Assembly (NCBI RefSeq): GCF_026168515.1
Contig: NZ_CP093443.1
Coordinates: forward strand, 744,001 to 808,000
Length of the DNA stretch: 64,000 bases
Direction of reading: 5' to 3'
From: Brevibacterium spongiae
GTDB taxonomy: Bacteria; Actinomycetota; Actinomycetes; Actinomycetales; Brevibacteriaceae
Made by a program: the position numbers and the translations under genes
Shown here: positions 35,680-43,277 of the stretch, in pieces
Numbering within the stretch: position 1 is the first letter of the stretch
Layout of the letters: each line of letters starts with the position of its first letter
The notes under the pieces: model-generated
The model's database searches: none
Seen by the model: the letters and a program-made list of their open reading frames with translations, nothing else
What the model was told of the DNA's origin: nothing

Positions 35680-36759
35680 GTGTCGAAAGTACTTGAGATC
35701 CTGACCCCGGACGGGCTGCCGCCGCTGCCCGAGAAGCCCGGCGTCTCCTACATCATGCCGGTGCTCAATGAGGCCGAGCACATCCGCCAGGCGATCACCA
35801 CGATCCTCGCCCAGGACTACGACGGAGACAAAGAGGCCGTCCTCGCCCTCGGCCCGTCGACCGACGACACGAACGCCATCATCGCGGCCATGGCGGCGAC
35901 CGATTCGCGGATCCAGACCGTCGACAATCCGCAGGCCGCGACCCCGATCGGCCTCAACCTCGCGATCGCCGCGACCCATCATCCAGTGATCATCCGCGTC
36001 GACGCGCACTCCGGACTCTGCCCCGAATACACTCAGCAGGCCATCGACACCCTGCGCGAGACGAAGGCCGCGAACTGCGGCGGACTCATGCTCGCCCGCG
36101 GCAAGACCTCCTTCCAGAAAGCGGTGGCTCGGGCGTATATGTCCCCGGTCGGCCTCGGCGGTCCCGCCTACCATTCGGGTGACGAAGCGCAGGAAGCCGA
36201 ATCGGCCTACCTCGGCGTCTACCGCCGCGAAGTCTTCGACATCCTCGACGGCTTCGACGAAGGCATCAAGCGCGGGCAGGATTGGGAGCTGAACCTGCGT
36301 ATCCGCACCGCCGGCGGGCGCATCTGGTTCAACCCGGACATGGAAGTCACCTACTGGCCGCGCGGCACCTGGTCGAAGATCGCCCAGCAGTTCTGGGCCA
36401 CCGGCATCTGGCGGGCCGAACTCATCCGCCGCTACGGTGCGCAGAACTCGATCCGCTACTTCGCCCCGCCGCTGCTCGTGCTCGGCATGGGCGCGGCAGT
36501 CATCGAAACCCTGCTCCAGCTCACTGGCACAACGAAGACGTGGCCGAAGTTCCTCCGCCGCTTCACCTCCCTCATCCACGTGCCGAGCTTCGGCTACATT
36601 GCCGGAATCCTCGCGACCGCCTCGGCGGCGAAGGACTGCGGCCGACGTGAGCGATTCTGGTTCGGCCTCATCCTGCCGACCATGCACCTGTGCTGGGGCG
36701 CAGGCTTCCTCAAGGGCCTGGTCACCGGGGCCGGAACGACAGAGGACAGCAGCCGATGA
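35680..36759 (+). CDS. Family 2 glycosyltransferase (succinoglycan ExoA-like)
   Basis: 359 residues. GT-A features are present: VSYIMPVLNEAEHIRQAI at the N-terminus, a DxD-like IIRVDAHSGL, the acceptor loop and the RGQDWELNLRI catalytic region. C-terminal hydrophobic segments indicate membrane association. It probably transfers a sugar to a lipid carrier or surface polymer. GTG 35680 has GAGG upstream. It overlaps the next gene (ATGA), so the two products likely act together. Confidence 0.85.
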   Translation: MSKVLEILTPDGLPPLPEKPGVSYIMPVLNEAEHIRQAITTILAQDYDGDKEAVLALGPSTDDTNAIIAAMAATDSRIQTVDNPQAATPIGLNLAIAATHHPVIIRVDAHSGLCPEYTQQAIDTLRETKAANCGGLMLARGKTSFQKAVARAYMSPVGLGGPAYHSGDEAQEAESAYLGVYRREVFDILDGFDEGIKRGQDWELNLRIRTAGGRIWFNPDMEVTYWPRGTWSKIAQQFWATGIWRAELIRRYGAQNSIRYFAPPLLVLGMGAAVIETLLQLTGTTKTWPKFLRRFTSLIHVPSFGYIAGILATASAAKDCGRRERFWFGLILPTMHLCWGAGFLKGLVTGAGTTEDSSR

Positions 36760-37670
36760 GCAAGAAGAAGCGTCGCATCGACAAGGACCGCTACGGTCGC
36801 GGGCTCACCGATCCGCTGCCGAGCGTCGACCCCGAATCCAATGAGCGCATCCCCGTCCCCGAACGGCCGGAGCCGAAGAAGTTCTACGCACCCCTGTGGG
36901 CCGGCGGGATCGTCGTCCTCCTCGTCGTGGGCGTCATCCTGTTCAACGTCTTCGGGTCGAAGGACCAGCTCACCGTCGAATCGCTCAATCCTCCGGCCGT
37001 GGCAGCGCTCGATGGGGGATCCGCGGTGTACCCGGCGAACTCGAAGCTCGCCTTCACCGAGAACGTGAAGTTCGGCTACCTGCCCGCCCCGACCCTGTTC
37101 GCGCTGAAGGACGGCACGATCGTCGCCGCGAATCCGGAGACCGCAGCCGATCAGATGGGCCTGAAGAAGAGCCTTGACGAGGTCACGGTGTCCGAGTTCG
37201 ACGACGCAACGATCACACCCCCACGCAAGGACACAGCGAGCGGCGAGACGATCACCTGGGACGATCTCGTCGACGAGATCGGCGGGGACACAGTGTTCCT
37301 GCCCGCCATCGATTCCCCCGAGGTGGCCGAACCGGCACTGAAGACCATCACCGAGGCGGGGCTCGAGGATTCGACGATCGTGCGCACCGACGACGCCGAG
37401 GTGGCCCGTGCTGCCGCCGATGCGAACATCGACGCGATGTTCACCGGCGATGTGACGGCGACCGGGAACGAGTCGCTGTCCGGGGACGGATACACGGCCA
37501 TGGCCGTCGAGGCCGATATCGCCGCGAAGTGGACCGGGGTCGACCTCGATGTGTGGGCCACCGACGTCAAGGACAAGAAGCAGCTCGAGACGCTTGCCGA
37601 CGCCGGAGTCGTCGGCGCGCTGAGCACGAACCCGTACAAGGTCCTGCCCTCCGAAGTGAAGACCGACTGA
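36756..37670 (+). CDS. Membrane-anchored protein with degenerate glycerophosphodiesterase-like domain
   Basis: 304 residues. A basic N-terminus (MSKKKRRIDKDR) and one membrane segment at about residues 47-67 place the rest outside. The outer domain follows the order of GDPD TIM barrels: YPANSKLAF resembles the PENT/AF segment, LKDGTIVAANPET the DG...V..HD segment, and VWATDVKDKKQLETLADAGV with LSTNPYKV the closing strands. The catalytic HRG, the metal-binding Glu-x-Asp and the active-site His are not seen, so it is probably non-catalytic. The fold assignment is my inference. Coupled to the glycosyltransferase. Confidence 0.55.
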   Translation: MSKKKRRIDKDRYGRGLTDPLPSVDPESNERIPVPERPEPKKFYAPLWAGGIVVLLVVGVILFNVFGSKDQLTVESLNPPAVAALDGGSAVYPANSKLAFTENVKFGYLPAPTLFALKDGTIVAANPETAADQMGLKKSLDEVTVSEFDDATITPPRKDTASGETITWDDLVDEIGGDTVFLPAIDSPEVAEPALKTITEAGLEDSTIVRTDDAEVARAAADANIDAMFTGDVTATGNESLSGDGYTAMAVEADIAAKWTGVDLDVWATDVKDKKQLETLADAGVVGALSTNPYKVLPSEVKTD

Positions 37671-37745
37671 CCATGATGCCGGGGCGAGCAGCCGCCTCGG
37701 CGAGACGATGACGAAAACGCCCCCGACAACGATTCAGGAGAATCC

Positions 37746-38207
37746 ATGACTCAGCCCATCGGCAACCCATCGCACATCGGCAACCTGGATGCGAGCCAGC
37801 TCGGCCCGCAGCCGACCTACCTGCCCGAGGACCACCCGGACGTCGAAGCCCGCACGCGCATCGACGCCGGTGAGGAGCCCATCGACGTGGCCGCTGCACT
37901 GCCGGCTTCGTCCCTGGCGTGGGCCGAACTCGCCGATGAAGCGCATAAGGAAGGCCGCCTCGTCGACGCCTATGCCTACGCCCGCGTCGGCTACCACCGC
38001 GGACTCGACGCCCTGCGCGCCGCCGGATGGCGCGGCGCCGGACCGATCCCGTACTCGCATGAAGTCAACCGCGGATTCCTCCGCGCCCTCTACGCCCTCG
38101 GCCGCGCCGCCGGAGCGATCGGCGAAGGCGAAGAGGCCGCCCGCATCGAAGAGTTCCTCAACTCCTCCGACCCGACGGCTGTGGAAGCTATCGGCCGCGG
38201 GGAGTGA
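37746..38207 (+). CDS. DUF3151 family protein
   Basis: 153 residues, AAALPASSLAWAELADEAHK and AYARVGYHRGLDALRAAGWRG match DUF3151, a small conserved actinobacterial family without known function. AGGAG precedes the ATG. A 17-bp perfect hairpin follows about 100 bp downstream. A CCGCCTCGG motif lies in the 75-bp spacer before it. Confidence 0.85.
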   Translation: MTQPIGNPSHIGNLDASQLGPQPTYLPEDHPDVEARTRIDAGEEPIDVAAALPASSLAWAELADEAHKEGRLVDAYAYARVGYHRGLDALRAAGWRGAGPIPYSHEVNRGFLRALYALGRAAGAIGEGEEAARIEEFLNSSDPTAVEAIGRGE

Positions 38208-38306
38208 GACGCTCCACCCGGTGAGCTGACGGCACTGTGACCTGCGCTCACGGCTGTTGCCTGCTTTCACGGTGCCGCGACGCCGGTAGCCGTGCTGAAT
38301 GCGAAT

Positions 38307-38363
38307 TAAGTGGGGCCAGATTGTCCGCTACTTGCGAGTAGGCGTGCAATCTGGCCCCACTTA
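38307..38363. terminator. Long bidirectional terminator hairpin
   Basis: Perfect 17-bp arms TAAGTGGGGCCAGATTG (38307-38323) and CAATCTGGCCCCACTTA (38347-38363) enclose a loop that itself can pair (CTACT/AGTAG). It lies between the DUF3151 gene and the convergent ArsR-type gene. Confidence 0.8.
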
Positions 38364-38420
38364 TCTTTGGCCGATGCGGGGGCTGCATTCAGCCGATGCG
38401 GGCAGAAGCCGTATCTGAGC

Positions 38421-38744
38421 TCAGGAATCGCCGCGTTCGATGTCCTGGGCAGCGAAGACGGCGTCGAGCAAGCCGGGAAACCGAGCGTCGAGGTCGTCTT
38501 TGCGGAGGGTGTTCATGATCTTCGTGCCCTCGTACTCCTGGCGGATGACTCCGGCCTCGCGCAGGGTGCGGAAGTGGTAGGTCGCCGTCGACTTCGACAC
38601 GGGCAGCTCGAAGGTCGCACAGGCGTGATCGCCGAACGCGTCATTGAGCCGGCAGGCGACCGAGCGACGCACGGGATCCGCGAGGGCAGCCAGCACGGTA
38701 TCGAGTCTCATCTCTTCCCGGGTGGGATGTTCGAGTAGGCGCAT
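38421..38744 (-). CDS. ArsR-type regulator, CyeR-like
   Basis: 107 residues with an ArsR winged helix (SKSTATYHFRTLREAGVI recognition region). Cysteines 31 and 42 (VACRLNDAFGDHACATF) match the spacing and place expected of the two redox cysteines of CyeR, which controls an old yellow enzyme in Corynebacterium glutamicum. The same arrangement is seen here: divergent old yellow enzyme with three 16-bp operator-like sites between. Likely a thiol switch rather than a metal sensor. GGAGG precedes ATG 38744. Confidence 0.8.
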   Translation of the reverse strand: MRLLEHPTREEMRLDTVLAALADPVRRSVACRLNDAFGDHACATFELPVSKSTATYHFRTLREAGVIRQEYEGTKIMNTLRKDDLDARFPGLLDAVFAAQDIERGDS

Positions 38745-38780
38745 CCGGTGACCTCCTCTCACTGTCGTCTCCCTCCATTG

Positions 38781-38848
38781 TACGAAACATTTGGTAGTAC
38801 GAAATATCTCGTAGTAAAGTGCGAACCCGAAGTACGAAGAATCTCATA
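38781..38848. promoter_or_regulatory. Three operator sites between CyeR-like and old yellow enzyme genes
   Basis: TACGAAACATTTGGTA (38781-38796), TACGAAATATCTCGTA (38798-38813) and TACGAAGAATCTCATA (38833-38848) share TACGAA...(T)SRTA. The middle site is a near-perfect palindrome (TACGA/TCGTA). The first two are 17 bp apart, the third 35 bp further. Cooperative repression of both genes is inferred. Confidence 0.65.
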
Positions 38849-38886
38849 CTTCCGAACGACCATTCTCGACGAGATCACGAGGTCTT

Positions 38887-39963
38887 ATGTCTCATCTGCT
38901 GTTCGAACCGCTCACCCTGCGCGGACTCACGTTCCGCAACCGCATCTGGGTCCCGCCCATGTGCCAGTACTCCGTCGAAACCCTCGACGGCGTTCCCGCG
39001 CCGTGGCACACCGTCCACTACGGTTCGATGGCCCGTGGGGGAGCGGGTGCCGTCATCGTCGAAGCCACGGGAGTCACCCCGGAGGCGCGGATCTCGGCAA
39101 AGGACCTGGGCTTGTGGAACGACGAGCAGCGCGACGCCTTCGTCCCCATCGTCGACTTCCTCCACTCCCAGGGCGCGGCCGCCGGCATCCAGCTCGCCCA
39201 CGCCGGCCGCAAGGCCTCGACCTGGCCGGAGTGGGGCAATGACCAGTCCGGCAGCCTTCCCGAAAGCGAAGGCGGCTGGCAGACCGTCGCCCCGTCGGCG
39301 CTCGCCTTCGACGGGCTCGCCGCACCGCGTGCCCTGAGCGAAGAGGAGATCGCCGAGGTGGTCGCGGCCTTCCGTGATTCGGCCCGCCGGGCGATCGAGG
39401 CCGGGTTCGACTTCGTCGAGATCCACGCCGCACACGGCTACCTCCTCCACGAGTTCCTCTCCCCGCTGAGCAACACCCGCACTGATTCCTATGGCGGAAG
39501 TTCTGAGAATCGGGCCCGTCTGCTGCTCGAGATCGTCGACGCCACCCGCGCCGAGGTGGGCGAGGACGTTCCCGTGTTCGTGCGCCTGTCGGCCACGGAT
39601 TGGACCGAAGGCGGGCTGAATCTGGAGGACACCGTCGAAATCGCCGGCTGGCTCAAGGACCACGGAGTCGACCTCATCGACGTCTCCTCCGGCGGCAACG
39701 TCATGGCGAAGATCCCGGTCGGCCCCGGCTACCAGACGAACCTGGCCGCAGGCGTGCGGGAAGGATCGGGTCTGCCGACCGCGGCAGTCGGACTCATCAA
39801 TGAGCCGTTCCAGGGCGAGCACATCCTGGCCACCGGACAGGCCGATGCGATCCTCGTGGGCCGAGAGTACCTGCGCGACCCGAACTTCGCGCTGAGAGCC
39901 GCCGACGCACTGCGCTTCGACATCGACTACCGCCCGGCTCAGTACCACCGCGCGTACAACTGA
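38887..39963 (+). CDS. Old yellow enzyme, YqjM/thermophilic-like class (NADPH:flavin ene-reductase)
   Basis: 358 residues. The FMN barrel shows the YqjM-type PPMCQYS with the redox-tuning cysteine at residue 26, a QLAHAGRKA segment, the HAAHGYLLHEFLSP substrate-binding histidines and the C-terminal LVGREYLRDP. It reduces activated C=C bonds of enones or quinones, probably for electrophile and oxidative-stress defence. Its likely regulator is divergent. Confidence 0.92.
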   Translation: MSHLLFEPLTLRGLTFRNRIWVPPMCQYSVETLDGVPAPWHTVHYGSMARGGAGAVIVEATGVTPEARISAKDLGLWNDEQRDAFVPIVDFLHSQGAAAGIQLAHAGRKASTWPEWGNDQSGSLPESEGGWQTVAPSALAFDGLAAPRALSEEEIAEVVAAFRDSARRAIEAGFDFVEIHAAHGYLLHEFLSPLSNTRTDSYGGSSENRARLLLEIVDATRAEVGEDVPVFVRLSATDWTEGGLNLEDTVEIAGWLKDHGVDLIDVSSGGNVMAKIPVGPGYQTNLAAGVREGSGLPTAAVGLINEPFQGEHILATGQADAILVGREYLRDPNFALRAADALRFDIDYRPAQYHRAYN

Positions 39964-40094
39964 GCTGACGCTCGCGCGCTGACGGCCCAGGCCGGCGGCC
40001 CAGGGGATGGTGAATAGGCCACGTTCAATCGTGTGCTGTTCGCTTTCACCTGGGCCGTTTGGCGTTGGCAGTGCGGCGTGTGCGCGGACAGCGC

Positions 40095-40472
40095 CTAGCC
40101 CAATCCGCCCAGCCACAGTCCCAGGCCGGCCGCTGCAGTCGCGAAGACCAAAGTACCGAGGCCGCTGAGCAGGCTCGATCCCCATTTGCGTTCCTCGATG
40201 AGGCTGATGGTCTCGAAGCTGGCCGTCGAGAACGTCGTGTACCCGCCGAGGAAACCCGTGCCGAGGATGAGATGCCAGGCTTCGGGCAGCAGCTGGGCGC
40301 CCGCCAGACCGGTGAGGAACCCGAGCACCAGCGAGCCCGAGACGTTGATGAGCAGGGTCGACCACGGCGTCGACCGTGGGCTCCATACCTTATAGGCGCC
40401 GTCGAAGAGCATGCGCACACCGGCTCCGAGTCCACCGGCCACGGCGATGGCGATGAAGAGCAGCGGGCTCAC
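40095..40472 (-). CDS. crcB: Fluoride channel subunit CrcB/Fluc
   Basis: 125 residues, four membrane segments. The INVSGSLVLGFLTG and GTGFLGGYTTFSTAS motifs are Fluc signatures. GTG 40472 overlaps the stop of the upstream crcB gene (GTGA). Adjacent Fluc pairs in Gram-positive bacteria form heterodimeric fluoride exporters. Confidence 0.9.
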   Translation of the reverse strand: MSPLLFIAIAVAGGLGAGVRMLFDGAYKVWSPRSTPWSTLLINVSGSLVLGFLTGLAGAQLLPEAWHLILGTGFLGGYTTFSTASFETISLIEERKWGSSLLSGLGTLVFATAAAGLGLWLGGLG

Positions 40473-40894
40473 CTCGCGCCCCTTTTCACGAGCACCGACG
40501 CAGTCGCGATTCCCGCCCACGTGGCGAGGCCGCCGATGACCACGGTCGCGAGACCGTAGAGCACACCGGCACCCACCCGACCCTCGCCGAGGAGGCCCGC
40601 AGTATCCGCGGCCAGTGCACTGTATGTCGTGAACCCGCCCATGAAACCCGTGCCGAGCATGATCCGCACCCGCCGTCGCATACCTGCATCAGGTCCCAGC
40701 CGTGACAGGCCGGCCAAGAGCACACCGAGCAGAAACGCACCGAGGATGTTGATCCCGAGGATCGCCATCGGAATCCCAGCGAGGTCGGGAACAGAGAGGC
40801 TGATCGCCTCGCGGGCGGCCGTGCCGAGAGTGCCGCCGAGGACGGCGAGGCCCAGATAGGGCAGACGCAGATGGAGGGGGCGTGCTTCGGCCAA
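40469..40894 (-). CDS. crcB: Fluoride channel subunit CrcB/Fluc
   Basis: 141 residues, four membrane segments, with INILGAFLLGVLLAG and GTGFMGGFTTYSAL. The start is TTG 40894 with GGAGAG about 6 bp upstream. It is the first gene of the pair and lies about 40 bp downstream of a probable fluoride riboswitch. Confidence 0.9.
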   Translation of the reverse strand: MAEARPLHLRLPYLGLAVLGGTLGTAAREAISLSVPDLAGIPMAILGINILGAFLLGVLLAGLSRLGPDAGMRRRVRIMLGTGFMGGFTTYSALAADTAGLLGEGRVGAGVLYGLATVVIGGLATWAGIATASVLVKRGAR

Positions 40895-40929
40895 GGACTC
40901 TCCTACCTTTCGGGCATGCTGACGCCGGT

Positions 40930-41002
40930 CGAGGTAGGGACTGTTGTCGCTCGCAGACCATGAGGTCCGCGTCGAGGTTGGGAACGGTGAGCCCCACCAC
41001 CG
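40930..41002 (-). promoter_or_regulatory. Fluoride riboswitch (crcB motif)
   Basis: On the minus strand the first stem GGTG...CACC is formed by 40986-41001 and encloses GTGGGG, which can pair with CCCTAC (rc of 40934-40939) as the fluoride aptamer pseudoknot. Between them are an AACC segment and a hairpin CGCGGACC-TCAT-GGTCTGCG (40952-40971, one G-U). The usual CUGAUG before the pseudoknot strand reads CAACAG, so this is a divergent version. Position before two crcB genes supports the call. Confidence 0.6.
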
Positions 41003-41069
41003 TGACGGATGACCATCAGGATCATTCTGTCACAGGCCACGGACACAGCGACCGCCGGCAGGGATCGGC

Positions 41070-41124
41070 CCGAGGCGGTCGCCGACGATCACCGAGGTGG
41101 CGCGGCCAGGGCGGGCCACCTCGG
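41070..41124. repeat. Cluster of three CCGAGGYGG motifs
   Basis: CCGAGGCGG (41070-41078), CCGAGGTGG (41092-41100) and the inverted CCACCTCGG (41116-41124) lie within 55 bp between the riboswitch and the end of the aminotransferase gene. This is the densest intergenic group of the dispersed motif. Confidence 0.75.
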
Positions 41125-41158
41125 CGAGGGACTCTGTACTCTGTGTCGCCGTGCGCGG

Positions 41159-42439
41159 TCAGCGTTCGGAACGGTACCGGTCGACGGCACGACGGAGGCG
41201 TTCGAGCCCCTCGTCGATGCGATCGGGCGTCGCCGAGGCGAAGCACAGACGCAGTGCATTCGAGAAGTTCCCGGCGGGCGAGAACGCGGGCCCCGGAATG
41301 TAGGCGACACCCTCTTCCAAGGCGGTGGGCATGAGGTCTTCGGTGTCGATCGTCTCGTCATCGAAGGTCACCCAGAGGAAGAACCCGCCGTCGGGGTCGG
41401 TGGCTCTGATCTCGCCGGGGAAGAGACGTTCGAGACCTTCGGCCATCGCGATCTTGCGCTCCCGGTAAGCCACGCGCAGGGTTTCGACGTGGGATTCGGC
41501 ACCGCCTTCGGCCAGCCACCGGGCGATGAGGTGCTGGTTGGGCACGGCCGCGCACGAATCCATCGTCTGCTTCGCATTGACGGCGAGCTCGCGGACCTCC
41601 GGGTCGACGTCGATCCAGCCGACCCGCAGACCGGGGGCGACGAACTTCGAGAACGTGCGCACCCCGAAGATGAGGGGATCGTTCGGGCTGAGGTCGCTCA
41701 GCGCCGGCAGGGACTCGCCGGAGAAGCGGAGCATGCCGTACGGGTTGTCCTCGATGATGACCGACCGGTGCTTGTGAGCGAAGGACAGCAGGCGTTCGCG
41801 CCGAGGCAGGGACATCGTCACCCCAGCCGGGTTCTGGAAGGTCGGAACGGTGTAGATGACCTTCGGTGCTCGGCCGGTGCGGGCGGTGTGCTCTTCGAGG
41901 ACCTCGACCTGCATGCCGTTCTCGTCGACGGGGACCTCGAGGATCTCGGCCTCGTAGCTCATGGCCGTGGCCGAACCGTTGGTGTAGGTGGGGGACTCGC
42001 AGGCGACGAGGTCACCGGGGCTGACGAAGAGCTTGAACCCGAGATCGAGGCCCTGCATACCTCCCGAGGTGATGAGAAGCCGGTCGAGATTGCCTTGCTG
42101 CTCCGGCGGGATCTGTCCCGTCGAGGACAGGTACTCGTGGAGGGCGTCGAGGAGGATCGGTTCGCCCTTGGTCTCCCCGTAGGTGAAGTTCTCCGGGGAG
42201 AAGACGTCTCCGGCGATGCGCGCGAAGTCCTTCGACGGCAGCATGTCCGGGGCCGGCGCACCCATGCCGAACTTGACGATGTCGTGATCGTAGGCGGCCA
42301 GCAGCGTGGTGGAGGCGTCGATGACGGATCCGATGAGCTGGTCGTGGCGGCTGGCATAAGGCAGCGCGGGGGTCTGCTGCGAACTCTGCGTCGAACCCTG
42401 AGGGGAATTCGCGGCCGAATGCATTGAGGTGGTGGACAT
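41159..42439 (-). CDS. PLP-dependent class I/II aminotransferase
   Basis: 426 residues. SGGMQGLDLGFKLF, the substrate-binding PTFQNPAGVTM, IIEDNPYGMLRF with the PLP aspartate and tyrosine, and the Schiff-base lysine in RTFSKFVAPGLRVGW are all present. It resembles the 2-aminoadipate/aromatic aminotransferase (LysN/ARO8) group related to MocR. The first about 30 residues are a Ser/Gln-rich extension. GGAGG precedes ATG 42439; TTG 42445 is also open. Confidence 0.88.
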   Translation of the reverse strand: MSTTSMHSAANSPQGSTQSSQQTPALPYASRHDQLIGSVIDASTTLLAAYDHDIVKFGMGAPAPDMLPSKDFARIAGDVFSPENFTYGETKGEPILLDALHEYLSSTGQIPPEQQGNLDRLLITSGGMQGLDLGFKLFVSPGDLVACESPTYTNGSATAMSYEAEILEVPVDENGMQVEVLEEHTARTGRAPKVIYTVPTFQNPAGVTMSLPRRERLLSFAHKHRSVIIEDNPYGMLRFSGESLPALSDLSPNDPLIFGVRTFSKFVAPGLRVGWIDVDPEVRELAVNAKQTMDSCAAVPNQHLIARWLAEGGAESHVETLRVAYRERKIAMAEGLERLFPGEIRATDPDGGFFLWVTFDDETIDTEDLMPTALEEGVAYIPGPAFSPAGNFSNALRLCFASATPDRIDEGLERLRRAVDRYRSER

Positions 42440-42622
42440 GAGCAACCTCCTAAGAGCGGTGATGCCCTGAAGTCGACTGCTCCGGCGACGTTCAGAAGGC
42501 TCCTGCCCGAACGACGGAATACGTGGGTGACTTCAGCATAGGGCCGGGTGACCTGCCGAACAAGGATGTTGCGGTGCCCGTGATGTGGGGTGTGTTCGCC
42601 GAGGCGGCTCTACGCTTGAGCC

Positions 42623-43186
42623 ATGACAGACAGCGGAGTCTCAGAGTCCAACCCCTTCGATGCGCGCGAAACCGAGCTGGTCGAGCACCAACCCAGCCCT
42701 TTCGATGTGCGTGGATCCGAGCTCGATGTGCAGTTCGCCGCGTTCATCGATGAACATCGGCGCCATCTGCTCGGGTGCCTCGACGACCTGAGTGAGGAGG
42801 AGGCCAGACGGCACCTGGTGCCGAGCCGGACGACGCTCCTGTCGCTGCTCAAGCACGCCGTCTTCGTCGAAACCGTCTGGTTCGGTGAGGCCGTGACGGG
42901 TAGGAACCGAACTGACTACGGGCTGCCGCAGGACTCGCGGGATTCGTTCCTGCTCGAGTCGACGGACACCATCGCCTCGGTGAGCGCCGACTACCGGGCC
43001 GCGGTCGAACGATCACACGCCGCGGTCGAGGGGCTGGATTTGGACACCGTGCTCACCGGACACAGGTCGGGGCCGCTGCGGCTGCGCTGGGTACTTCTCC
43101 ATGTCTTGCGTGAGCTCGCTCAGCACTGCGGTCACGCGGACATCCTCCGCGAACAGATCCTGGCCGATCGCTCTCGCCGCGGCTGA
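42623..43186 (+). CDS. DinB/DUF664 family protein
   Basis: 187 residues. The four-helix DinB fold has the metal-binding histidines expected in LLSLLKHAVFVETVWF and LRELAQHCGHADILREQ. Actinobacterial members are often mycothiol-dependent S-transferases; the substrate is unknown. The N-terminus contains a small internal duplication (NPFDARETEL / SPFDVRGSEL). A CCGAGGCGG motif lies 16 bp before the start. Confidence 0.85.
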   Translation: MTDSGVSESNPFDARETELVEHQPSPFDVRGSELDVQFAAFIDEHRRHLLGCLDDLSEEEARRHLVPSRTTLLSLLKHAVFVETVWFGEAVTGRNRTDYGLPQDSRDSFLLESTDTIASVSADYRAAVERSHAAVEGLDLDTVLTGHRSGPLRLRWVLLHVLRELAQHCGHADILREQILADRSRRG

Positions 43187-43277
43187 GCGGGGTGCTGTGA
43201 GGGAGCGGCTGTACGAGGCAGCGATCAACGGGGATCAGCCCTGAGTATGATGTGAGCCCCGCCGGCTCAGAACTACC

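Noticed and set aside
39982..40058. Terminator after the old yellow enzyme gene.
   Set aside because: 10-bp arms ACGGCCCAGG and CCTGGGCCGT can pair but are separated by about 57 bases, so the structure is not convincing as a classical terminator.
41070..41124. CCGAGGYGG cluster as part of the riboswitch.
   Set aside because: The cluster lies about 70 bp beyond the aptamer and is not needed for its stems.
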